Of a stretch of DNA of 5,920 bases, positions 1 through 5,920 are shown in pieces. Source of the DNA: Labilithrix sp. (GTDB taxonomy: Bacteria; Myxococcota; Polyangia; Polyangiales; Polyangiaceae); contig JAQBQL010000183.1 in assembly GCA_028287035.1 (NCBI GenBank), positions 1-5,920 of the forward strand, given 5' to 3'. Position 1 is the first letter of the stretch. Every line of letters starts with the position of its first letter. The notes below the pieces were generated by a model. It was not told the origin of the DNA, searched no databases, and saw only the letters and a program-made list of their open reading frames with translations. Both the position numbers and the translations under genes were made by a program.

Positions 1-482
1 AGCCGGCCGCCGTGCCGGCCGCCGACACGCACCAGGCCCCCGCGGGCGGCAGCGACATCCCGGATCTCGGTCTCTCCTTGAGCGGCAGCACGGGCGGCGG
101 TGGCCTCGCGGTGCCGGCCGGTCCCGCGGCGCCCGCGGCGCCCGCCGCCTCGACGCAGGTGACGCGCAAGGTGCTCGCGGCGGCACCCCGGCCCGCGACG
201 GACGCGTGTACCGAGCTGCCCGTGAAGCCGAAGGTGAGAACGCTCACCCAGCCCTCGTACACGGCCGAGGCGCGCGAGGCCGGCGTCGCCGGCAAGGTCC
301 GCGTCGAGCTCACCGTCGATGCCGGGGGAAACGTCGCGTCGGCGCGGGTCCTCGAGGGCCTCGGGCACGGTCTCGACGAGGCGGCGCTCTCCGCCGCGCG
401 AGCCGCCACGTTCGAGCCGGGCACGCGCTGCGGAGTGCCGGCGAGCGCCACGTTCGTCATCGCCATGCGCTTCGCGCTCTGA
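1..482 (+). CDS. TonB family energy transducer, C-terminal part (5' end outside window)
   Basis: This is the 3' part of a TonB-type protein, which links the inner-membrane proton-motive force (normally via ExbB/ExbD) to outer-membrane receptors. The frame is open to the left edge, first full codon at 3. The GTG at 12 is probably internal: the codons before it read Pro-Ala-Ala and the same Pro-Ala-Ala follows, and no membrane anchor is visible, so the N-terminal anchor should lie upstream. Counting from that GTG, residues 1-60 are a Gly/Ala/Pro-rich linker suited to spanning the periplasm. Residues about 72-156 are a TonB C-terminal domain: QPSYTAEARE, GVAGKVRVELTVD, the G-x-V turn, LDEAALSAAR, then FEPG and a final strand ending MRFAL. 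Cys66 and Cys140 flank the domain and could form a disulfide. The gene ends 5 bases before the receptor gene, implying one transcript. The domain call is firm; the cognate receptor is inferred from adjacency. Confidence 0.85.
   Translation, partial: PAAVPAADTHQAPAGGSDIPDLGLSLSGSTGGGGLAVPAGPAAPAAPAASTQVTRKVLAAAPRPATDACTELPVKPKVRTLTQPSYTAEAREAGVAGKVRVELTVDAGGNVASARVLEGLGHGLDEAALSAARAATFEPGTRCGVPASATFVIAMRFAL
123..149 (+). repeat. Three 9-bp in-frame repeats coding Pro-Ala-Ala
   Basis: Two exact copies of CCCGCGGCG (123-131, 132-140) and a third diverged copy, CCCGCCGCC (141-149), encode three Pro-Ala-Ala units in the TonB linker. A related 10-base direct repeat, GCCGGCCGCC, lies at 2-11 and 14-23 in the same frame. 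Such short in-frame repeats can change linker length by slippage without breaking the gene. Confidence 0.7.
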
Positions 483-487
483 GCCGC

Positions 488-3136
488 ATGCGTGCCTCCC
501 GGCTCCTCCTGCTCGTCCGTCGCGGCGCTCTCGGCGCGGCGCTCCTGCTCGCAGCGCCACGCGCCCTCGCGCAGCCCGCGGCTCCTCCGGCGGCTCGGCA
601 GGTGAAGCCGCCGCGCCTCACGCGGTTCGTCGAGGCGGACCGACCCGCGTCCGAGCGCGGCCGAGCCGCGACGGTGGTGCTGCGCGTGACCATCGACGTC
701 ACGGGCAAGGTCCAGGAGGCAACGGTCGTCGAGTCCGCGGGGCCCGAGCTCGATGCTGCGGCCGCGGACGCGGTGCGCCGCTTCGTCTTCGAGCCTGCCG
801 AGATCGACGGCAAGCCTTCGCCGATCCGGATCCTCTATCGGTACGCCTTCACGCTGCGCACCGAGGTCCCGAAGACCGCGCTCTTCGACGGCGTGGTGCG
901 CGACCGGGCCTCCGGCGCGCCGCTCGCGGACGTGACGGTGGCGGTCGACGGCGCGGGCACCGCCCGCACCGACGCGGAAGGCCGCTTCCACCTGGGCGAC
1001 ATCCCGCCGGGCTCGCGCGTCGTCACGCTGTCGGGCGACAAGCTCACCGCGCTGCGTACCGAGGAGCGGTTCGAGGCCGGCCAGAAGGTCGACGCGACGT
1101 ACGACGTGCAGTCCGGCGAGGCCCCGGGCCCGGCGAGCGACGGGCCTGCCGACGACCTCGAGATCGTCGTGAACGCGCCGGCGCTCGAGAAGTCGGTCGT
1201 CGCGACGACGGTCTCGGCCGAGGAGGGCAGGCGTCTCCCCGGGACCCAGGGCGACATCCTCAAGGTCGTCGAGGGCCTGCCCGGCGTGGCGCGCGCGCAG
1301 GTCGGCTCGGGCGCGCTCGTCGTGTGGGGAGCCGCGCCCGAGGACACCCGCGTCTACGTCGACGGCGTGCGACTGCCGCGCCTCTACCACGGCGGTGGCC
1401 TCCGCTCCGTCGTGGCCACCGATCTCGTGGAGAGCGTGGAGCTCGCGCCCGGCGGCTACGGGGCCGCGTACGGTCGCGGGCTCGGCGGGCTCGTCACGGT
1501 CCGCACGCGGCGCGCCGACGAGAAGGAGCTGCACGCGGCGATCGCGGTCGACACGCTGGATGCGTCCGCGTCGGTGCGCGCTCCCCTCACCGACAAGCTC
1601 CGCGTCGCCGTCACCGCGCGGCGCAGCCACCTGCACAGCGTGGTCGAGCCCTTCACCGATCAGGCCGCGGAGGACTTCTTCCCCATTCCTCGCTACCACG
1701 ACGGTCAGGCCCGCATCGCGTACGAGCTCTCGCCGACCGAGCGGATCGATCTCACCGGGATGCTGTCATCGGACCGCGTCTCGCGGACCGTGGCGAGCGT
1801 TGATCCGCTCCTCGCCAAGCGTGACACGCGCGACACGTCGTTCGAGCGCGTCTACGCGCGGTGGGAGAAGGACGTCTCGGGCGGGTCAATCTCGGTGGTC
1901 CCCTGGTTCGGCACCGACGCGAGCGGCCTCACCAACGACTTCGGCGGCGTCCCCACCTCGGTGCAGACCGACACGACGCTCTACGGCTTCCGCGCCTCCT
2001 GGCGCGGGAAGGTGGCAAGCGTCCTCGTGGCCTCGCTCGGCCTCGACGGCGAGGTATCGGACGCGCGCGTCTCGCGGAGCGGATCGATCACGAACCCGGC
2101 GCGGGAAGGGGACGCCCGCGTCTTCGGTCAGCTCCCGCCCGACCGCGTGAACGCCGACGCCTGGAAGGTCGTCACCGCAGGGCTCGCGCCGTTCGGTGAG
2201 CTCGATCTCGCGCTCGCCGAGGGGCGCGTGCACGTGGTGCCGGGCATCCGCATCGACCCGAACTTCGTGAGCGTGAGCCGCCGTACGCCCATCGAGGGAG
2301 ATACCCCCGCCGCGGGCGCATTCCACCAGGACCTCGCCATCGAGCCGCGCCTCGCACTGCGCTGGGCGGCGAGCACGAGGCTCGACCTGCGCGCCGCCTA
2401 CGGCCGTTACCACCAGCCCGCCGCGGCGGAGGACCGCTCGGCGGTGTTCGGCAACCCGACCCTGCCGGCGTCCGCGGCCGACCACCTCCTCTTCGGCAGC
2501 GCGGTGCGCCTCCTTCCTCGCACCTCGCTCGAGGCGACGGTCTTCCACGTGTGGCAGTCGGGCCTGGCGACGAGGAACCCGCAGGCCGAGCCGCTGCTCG
2601 CGGAGGCGCTGTCGCCGGCCGGAAGCGGAAGGTCCTACGGCGCGCAGTTCCTGCTGCGGCAGTCGCTCGCCGCGCACTTCCTCGGCTGGGTCAGCTACGC
2701 GATCGTCCGCAGCGAGCGGCGCGATGGGGGTGGCGAGGGGTGGCGGCTCTCCGACTACGACCAGTCGCACGTTCTCACCGCGGTCGGCAGCTACGATCTC
2801 GGCCGCGGCTGGGAGGTCGGTGCCCGGGTCCGCTTCGCCACCGGCTTCCCGCGGACTCCGGTGGAACGAGCGGTCTACGACGCGCGCCGCGACGCATACA
2901 CGCCGGTGTTCGGGCCGACCAACACCGACCGCATCCCGGCGTTCTTCCAGGTCGACCTGCGAGGGTCGAAGCGCTGGACGCTGCCGCGCGGTGAGCTCGA
3001 GGCGTACCTCGAGCTGCAGAACGTCATGAACCGCGAGAACCCGGAGGAGATCGTGTACTCGGCGAGCTACCGCGACCGGGGCTACATCACGGGCTTGCCG
3101 ATCCTGCCCGTGGTCGGGGCGCGGTGGTCCCTGTGA
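488..3136 (+). CDS. TonB-dependent outer-membrane receptor with N-terminal TonB-like domain
   Basis: An 882-residue outer-membrane receptor, predicted to import a ligand using TonB-delivered energy; the ligand is unknown. The frame is open from 206, but the ATG at 488 is chosen because a clear signal peptide follows (basic N-terminus, hydrophobic core, cleavage probably after ALA, residue 28) and because the earlier part overlaps the TonB gene and reads as Arg-rich shadow. Domains: about 38-123 a TonB C-terminal-like domain (TVVLRVTIDVTGKV, FEPAEIDGKP); about 132-205 a carboxypeptidase-regulatory-like beta-sandwich (GVVRDRASGAPLADVTV, TDAEGRFHLGDIPPG); about 222-231 a possible TonB box, DDLEIVVNAP; about 232-340 the plug (VDGVRLP 291-297, GGYGAAYGRGLGG 322-334); then the barrel, with typical late motifs TGFPRTP (785-791) and ELQNVMN (842-848). 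It ends WSL rather than with a terminal aromatic residue. Carboxypeptidase-like domains before the plug are common (Oar-type, SusC-type); a TonB-like domain there is unusual. The start has no strong Shine-Dalgarno sequence and lies 5 bases after the TonB stop, suggesting translational coupling. Confidence 0.92.
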   Translation: MRASRLLLLVRRGALGAALLLAAPRALAQPAAPPAARQVKPPRLTRFVEADRPASERGRAATVVLRVTIDVTGKVQEATVVESAGPELDAAAADAVRRFVFEPAEIDGKPSPIRILYRYAFTLRTEVPKTALFDGVVRDRASGAPLADVTVAVDGAGTARTDAEGRFHLGDIPPGSRVVTLSGDKLTALRTEERFEAGQKVDATYDVQSGEAPGPASDGPADDLEIVVNAPALEKSVVATTVSAEEGRRLPGTQGDILKVVEGLPGVARAQVGSGALVVWGAAPEDTRVYVDGVRLPRLYHGGGLRSVVATDLVESVELAPGGYGAAYGRGLGGLVTVRTRRADEKELHAAIAVDTLDASASVRAPLTDKLRVAVTARRSHLHSVVEPFTDQAAEDFFPIPRYHDGQARIAYELSPTERIDLTGMLSSDRVSRTVASVDPLLAKRDTRDTSFERVYARWEKDVSGGSISVVPWFGTDASGLTNDFGGVPTSVQTDTTLYGFRASWRGKVASVLVASLGLDGEVSDARVSRSGSITNPAREGDARVFGQLPPDRVNADAWKVVTAGLAPFGELDLALAEGRVHVVPGIRIDPNFVSVSRRTPIEGDTPAAGAFHQDLAIEPRLALRWAASTRLDLRAAYGRYHQPAAAEDRSAVFGNPTLPASAADHLLFGSAVRLLPRTSLEATVFHVWQSGLATRNPQAEPLLAEALSPAGSGRSYGAQFLLRQSLAAHFLGWVSYAIVRSERRDGGGEGWRLSDYDQSHVLTAVGSYDLGRGWEVGARVRFATGFPRTPVERAVYDARRDAYTPVFGPTNTDRIPAFFQVDLRGSKRWTLPRGELEAYLELQNVMNRENPEEIVYSASYRDRGYITGLPILPVVGARWSL
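3122..3127 (+). promoter_or_regulatory. Possible Shine-Dalgarno for the lipoprotein gene
   Basis: CGGTGG at 3122-3127, one mismatch from GGAGG-type sites, ends 5 bases before the GTG at 3133. It lies within the last codons of the receptor gene. The spacing favours the GTG at 3133 over the in-frame GTG at 3124, which would fall inside this site. The evidence is weak alone, because such strings are frequent in GC-rich DNA. Confidence 0.35.
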
Positions 3137-4089
3137 GACGCTTGGTCCTCGCTCTGCTCGCCGGCGCCGCCGCCTGCCGGCCCTCGCTCGACGAGGACCT
3201 CTCCCACGTGGATGGCCCGCGCATCCTGGCGGTGCAGTCAGAGCCGCCCGAGGCGAGGCCCGGAGAGCGAACGACACTTCGTGCACTCTACACAGATGGC
3301 CGGGCGGCGCCGCTCGCCGCCCCTCTGTCGTGGAGCTTCTGCGTGGCGAGGCCGGCGCTCGCCGAGCCCACCGCGCTCGCGGCCGCATGTCTCGACGGAG
3401 CTCCTGGCGCACTGCTCGCCCTGGGCGGCGGCCTCACCGTGGCGGGAACGGTACCCGCCGACGCGTGCAGCAAGTTCGGACCGGAGCGCCCGCTCGCGAG
3501 CGTCCCTGGCCAGCCGGCCGGCCGCCCCGCGGACCCCGACGCGACGGGCGGCTACTACCTGCCCGGCCTGGTGGAGGCGGCGGGCGCCGACGAGGCGACG
3601 TTCTCGGTTCGCCTGCGCTGCGGCCTCGCCGGCGCGACGCAGGCCGACGCAGCGGCCTTCGAGCAGTCGTACACGCCGAACCAGAATCCCGTCCTCGAGG
3701 AGGTCTCCCTCGTCCGCGGCGACGGTGCGGTCGAGCAGCTCGCGGACGGTGCGGAGGCCGCGGTCGCGCCCGGCGAGCTGCTCGGCGTGCGCGCGTCGTG
3801 GCCCTCGTGCGAGGCGCCTCCGTGCGCCGGGGCCGAGCCTTACCCTCGGTTCGATCCGGCGAGCCGCTCGCTCGTCGCGAGCCGCGAGGCCCTCCAGGTG
3901 TCCTGGCTCGCGACGCGCGGAAGATTCGCCGACGCGCGCACCGGCCGCGGCGAGAGCGACCTCGCCCGTGACGTGGCGACCACGTGGACCGCGCCCTCGG
4001 AGCCCGACGCTGCAATCACGGTGTGGCTCGTGCTCCGTGACTCCCGCGGCGGCGTGGGGCTTCGCTCGTTTCGACTGCGCCTGCGCTGA
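3133..4089 (+). CDS. Envelope lipoprotein with Ig-like features, partner gene of the receptor
   Basis: A 318-residue predicted lipoprotein of unknown function. The GTG at 3133 is preferred over the in-frame GTG at 3124 because it gives a compact lipoprotein signal (MRRLVLALLAGAAAC, lipidated Cys15) and overlaps the receptor stop as GTGA. Arg follows the Cys, so there is no Asp-type inner-membrane retention signal and outer-membrane placement is likely. The mature part looks like two beta-rich modules. Residues about 27-165 begin GPRILAVQSEPPEARPGE, an Ig/cadherin-like opening. Residues about 185-318 include VSWLATRGRF, TTWTAPSEPD and VWLVLRDSRGGVG, as in PKD/Ig-like folds. Six further cysteines (70, 86, 112, 163, 226, 231) could make three disulfides. 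Translational coupling to the receptor suggests a stoichiometric partner, perhaps in ligand capture, but no binding motif is recognised. The lipoprotein call is strong; the fold and partner role are inferred. Confidence 0.85.
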   Translation: MRRLVLALLAGAAACRPSLDEDLSHVDGPRILAVQSEPPEARPGERTTLRALYTDGRAAPLAAPLSWSFCVARPALAEPTALAAACLDGAPGALLALGGGLTVAGTVPADACSKFGPERPLASVPGQPAGRPADPDATGGYYLPGLVEAAGADEATFSVRLRCGLAGATQADAAAFEQSYTPNQNPVLEEVSLVRGDGAVEQLADGAEAAVAPGELLGVRASWPSCEAPPCAGAEPYPRFDPASRSLVASREALQVSWLATRGRFADARTGRGESDLARDVATTWTAPSEPDAAITVWLVLRDSRGGVGLRSFRLRLR

Positions 4090-4092
4090 TCA
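4087..4092. other. Abutting convergent stop codons (TGATCA)
   Basis: The + strand lipoprotein gene ends TGA at 4087-4089 and the - strand recX gene ends TGA (read as TCA on +) at 4090-4092. The palindrome TGATCA therefore serves as both stops, leaving no intergenic base. I see no GC hairpin followed by a T-run on either strand nearby, so transcripts of both units probably run into each other's 3' coding region or end by Rho. Confidence 0.9.
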
Positions 4093-4749
4093 GAACTCGT
4101 GGCGCTCGCGGAGGCGCTCCTCGGCCTCGGCGAGGTCCATCTTGAGCACGCGCTCGCACACGCCGAAGTCGAAGCCGGCCCGCGCCATCGTGCCGAGCTG
4201 CTTTCGCTCGGCGAGCCGGCGCTCCTCGCGCGTGAGCTCCTCCTCCTGGCGCGCGAAGGGCCCGAGCCGGCGTTTCCGGGCGAACGTGATCGCTGCGGCG
4301 AGCTCGGCGCCGCTGTCCTGCACCACGGCCTCCCGCACCGTGACCGCGGCCACGCCCTTCTGCGCGAGATGGGCGGTGATGGCGCGCCGCGAGCGTCCGG
4401 AGGTCGACATCCGCTTGGCGCGGGTCACCGCGAATGCCACGTCGTTCACGAGGCCGACCTCACCGAGCCGCGCCACGATCTGCGGGACGAGCTCGCGAGC
4501 CTCGCCAGCGACGCGCTCGACCTCCTCGGCGTCGCGACCGGCGCGAGCCGCGCGACGCGCCCAGTTCCCGATGCGCCGCTCGAGCGTGCGGGTGACGGAG
4601 CTCGCGCTGGCGGCGCCGCGCGCCAGGTAGGAGAGCGCCGCCTCGTGGAGGCTCGCGCGCGTCGGCGGCGCGCCCGGGTTCTTGCGAACCGCTCCCCCAC
4701 GCTCACCCGCTGCGGGCGTGCGCGACTCAGGCTTTCGAGACCAGGTCAT
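4090..4749 (-). CDS. recX: Regulatory protein RecX
   Basis: RecX binds RecA and modulates (usually limits) RecA filament growth in recombination and SOS induction; it acts in the cytoplasm. The 219-residue product shows the family's helical modules: ALSYLARGAASASSVTRTL (38-56), then a Val-Asn-Asp form of the usual aspartate-bearing turn with LGEVGLVNDVAFAVTRAKRM (95-114) and GRSRRAITAHLAQKGV (118-133), and a last module KQLGTMARAGFDFGVCERVL (183-202) followed by DLAEAEERLRE. It is longer than E. coli RecX (166 aa) owing to a basic N-terminal tail of about 35 residues and an Arg/Glu-rich insert near 60-90. The ATG at 4749 overlaps the upstream TPR gene by 23 bases with no evident Shine-Dalgarno, so translation is probably coupled. 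I found no other ATG or GTG start in frame before the conserved part; a rarer TTG start was not fully excluded. recA is not in view, which is common outside enterobacteria. Family assignment is confident; the exact start is less so. Confidence 0.9.
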   Translation of the reverse strand: MTWSRKPESRTPAAGERGGAVRKNPGAPPTRASLHEAALSYLARGAASASSVTRTLERRIGNWARRAARAGRDAEEVERVAGEARELVPQIVARLGEVGLVNDVAFAVTRAKRMSTSGRSRRAITAHLAQKGVAAVTVREAVVQDSGAELAAAITFARKRRLGPFARQEEELTREERRLAERKQLGTMARAGFDFGVCERVLKMDLAEAEERLRERHEF

Positions 4750-5920
4750 CGAACGCGCGATCGAACTCGTCGTCCGCGCCGACCGCCTGCTGACGCGTCA
4801 TCTTCGGCTCGACCCTGGCGAGTCGGCGCACGCGCTCCTGCACGTCGCGGTAGTTGGGGTCGCGCCGCATCGCCTTCTGGTAGTACGACAGCGCTTCCTT
4901 GTTCATCTTCTTCGCCTCGTAGCAGGCGCCGATCTCGTAGCAGAGCACCGTCTCCTGCTGCGGGTCCTTGTTCGGCGAGTTGAGGCCGAGCAGGAACGCG
5001 TCGATCGCCTCGTTCATGCGACCGCGCTCGATCTCGATCATGCCGATCATCGAGCGGCAGACGCACTCACGCTTCGGGTCCTGCGCGGCGACCTCGAACT
5101 CGCGGATCGCGTCATCGATGAGCATCATCTCCTTGTAAGCGATGCCCAGGTTGTAGTGCGAGTCGGAGTCGTCGACGCTGATCTGCTTCGCGACGCCTTC
5201 CTTGAACTTCGCGAAGACCTCTTCGACGTCGACTTGCTGATCCGGCGCGGCGTTGCCTTCGGCCGGCTCGAGCCCGTTGTAGTCGAGGCTCTCGAGCGCA
5301 TCGAGTGACGCCTCGAGGTCGTAGGCGCGCGAGACCTGGGAGGCCTCCTGCTGCGGACGCTCGCGCGCGCCACTGCCTGCGCGCTGATCGTCCTGGACCT
5401 CGAGCTCGGCGACTCGCTCGCGAAGGAGCGGGTGGTTCGGATGCTTGGTGAGCTGCTCGGTGAGGATGGCGCGTGCGTCGTCGAGGAGGCCGCGCGAGCA
5501 GAAGAACTCCGCCTCGTCGAGCGCGTCTTCGAGCTCGCGGCTCGAGGCGGCGCCGATGCTCGCGACCGGAGCGACGGAAGCTGCGCGCGGCGGGCGCACC
5601 GTGCTGCCCGCATCGACGACCTCGTCCTCGGTGATCTCTTCGACGTACGCCGCCGGCATGTCGGCGTCGGGCTCGTCGAGCGGGAAGCTCGGGAGCGCGT
5701 CGTCACCGAGGGCGGCCGGCTCTTGCGAGCCTGCGCGGCCGACGTAAACCTGACGATCGTCGGCGTACTGAGGCGAGGCCTCGGCGCTGGCCTCGAGATC
5801 GTAGGAGGGGAGGGCGCTGTCGTCGGCCTCGGCGGCCTCGTAGTCGACGGACGCCGCGGCTTCGCCAGTGCCGAGCTCCTCGTTCTCGTCGACGATCTCG
5901 TAGCCGAGCTCCTGGAGCAT
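4727..5920 (-). CDS. TPR-repeat protein with acidic N-terminal region (5' end probably outside window)
   Basis: A tetratricopeptide-repeat protein, presumably a cytoplasmic protein-protein scaffold. The 397 visible residues start with an ATG that is the last codon of the window (5918-5920), so this may be an internal Met and the protein may be longer. Residues 1-125 are acidic, Ala/Ser/Asp/Glu-rich and probably disordered. A first TPR-like helix pair is at about 130-172 (EAEFFCSRGLLDDARAILTE), then a second linker (about 173-228). A TPR array follows at about 230-362: VEEVFAKFKEGV, HYNLGIAYKEMMLIDDAIREF (256-276), MIGMIEIERGRMNEAIDAF (291-309) and YEIGACYEAKKMNKEALSYY (328-347). The tail ends with the acidic-hydrophobic DDEFDRAFDDLV. 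No signal peptide or membrane segment is visible. From memory, the VEEVFAKFK/HYNLGIAYKEM block resembles large myxobacterial TPR proteins, some named with gliding-motility genes; I cannot assign a specific one. It lies upstream of and overlaps recX. Confidence 0.85.
   Translation of the reverse strand: MLQELGYEIVDENEELGTGEAAASVDYEAAEADDSALPSYDLEASAEASPQYADDRQVYVGRAGSQEPAALGDDALPSFPLDEPDADMPAAYVEEITEDEVVDAGSTVRPPRAASVAPVASIGAASSRELEDALDEAEFFCSRGLLDDARAILTEQLTKHPNHPLLRERVAELEVQDDQRAGSGARERPQQEASQVSRAYDLEASLDALESLDYNGLEPAEGNAAPDQQVDVEEVFAKFKEGVAKQISVDDSDSHYNLGIAYKEMMLIDDAIREFEVAAQDPKRECVCRSMIGMIEIERGRMNEAIDAFLLGLNSPNKDPQQETVLCYEIGACYEAKKMNKEALSYYQKAMRRDPNYRDVQERVRRLARVEPKMTRQQAVGADDEFDRAFDDLVSKA

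Noticed and set aside
206..487. Extended receptor start at 206
   Set aside because: It would overlap most of the TonB C-terminal domain, adds Arg-rich shadow sequence, and would bury the signal peptide that begins at 488.
319..1803. A 494-codon + strand frame overlapping TonB and the receptor
   Set aside because: Almost entirely Arg/Ala/Gly/Pro with no domain; it is the neighbouring frame of the receptor gene.
1886..3412. A 508-codon open frame on the - strand opposite the receptor gene
   Set aside because: Its product is Arg/Ala/Glu-rich with no recognisable domain, and it covers a receptor gene with clear domains. Long antisense frames are expected in DNA this GC-rich.
4093..4135. GC-rich inverted segments just right of the convergent stops, as a terminator
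   Set aside because: The pairings are short and imperfect, lack a T-run, and lie inside the conserved end of recX.
3212..4630. A 472-codon + strand frame spanning the lipoprotein gene and recX
   Set aside because: The product is mostly Arg/Ser/Ala/Pro, crosses the convergent junction, and is a shadow of two better-supported genes.
4691..4702. Purine-rich GGGGGAG-like string on the - strand within recX, as a ribosome site for a shorter RecX
   Set aside because: No in-frame ATG, GTG or TTG follows at suitable spacing; the Val codon there is GTT.
4099..4983. A 294-codon + strand frame opposite recX and the TPR gene
   Set aside because: The composition is that of a complement shadow (His/Leu/Arg/Gly-rich) and RecX on the other strand has clear family motifs.

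Overview
The window is very GC-rich (C or G dominates third codon positions, with heavy CTC, GCG and CGC use). It encodes protein families typical of Myxococcota/Deltaproteobacteria: a TonB-dependent receptor with a TonB-like domain at its N-terminus, a lipoprotein in the style often seen beside such receptors, and an acidic TPR protein of a type I recall from myxobacteria. A chromosome of a myxobacterium or close relative is the best guess. There is no rRNA, marker gene or mobile element here to refine that.

Left block (+ strand, 1-4089): three genes in one tightly packed unit. The 3' part of a TonB energy-transducer gene runs in from the left edge and ends at 482. Five bases later (488) starts an 882-residue outer-membrane receptor with signal peptide, TonB C-terminal-like domain, carboxypeptidase-regulatory-like domain, plug and beta-barrel. 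Its stop overlaps the start of a 318-residue lipoprotein gene by 4 bases (GTGA, 3133-3136). The likely division of labour is that the separate TonB transmits inner-membrane energy, the receptor imports an unknown ligand, and the lipoprotein acts as a cell-envelope accessory. The substrate cannot be read from the sequence.

Right block (- strand, 4090-5920): a TPR protein whose gene runs in from the right edge and ends at 4727, overlapping by 23 bases a downstream recX gene (4749 to 4090). RecX modulates RecA; recA itself is not in view.

The two blocks converge with no spacer: the stop codons at 4087-4089 (+) and 4090-4092 (-) abut as TGATCA. Only 5 bases (483-487) are non-coding. I see no tRNA, rRNA, riboswitch, CRISPR array, insertion sequence, convincing promoter or intrinsic terminator, and no gene-free stretch over 300 bases. 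The most notable item is the TonB-like domain carried by the receptor, next to a free TonB and a coupled six-cysteine lipoprotein.
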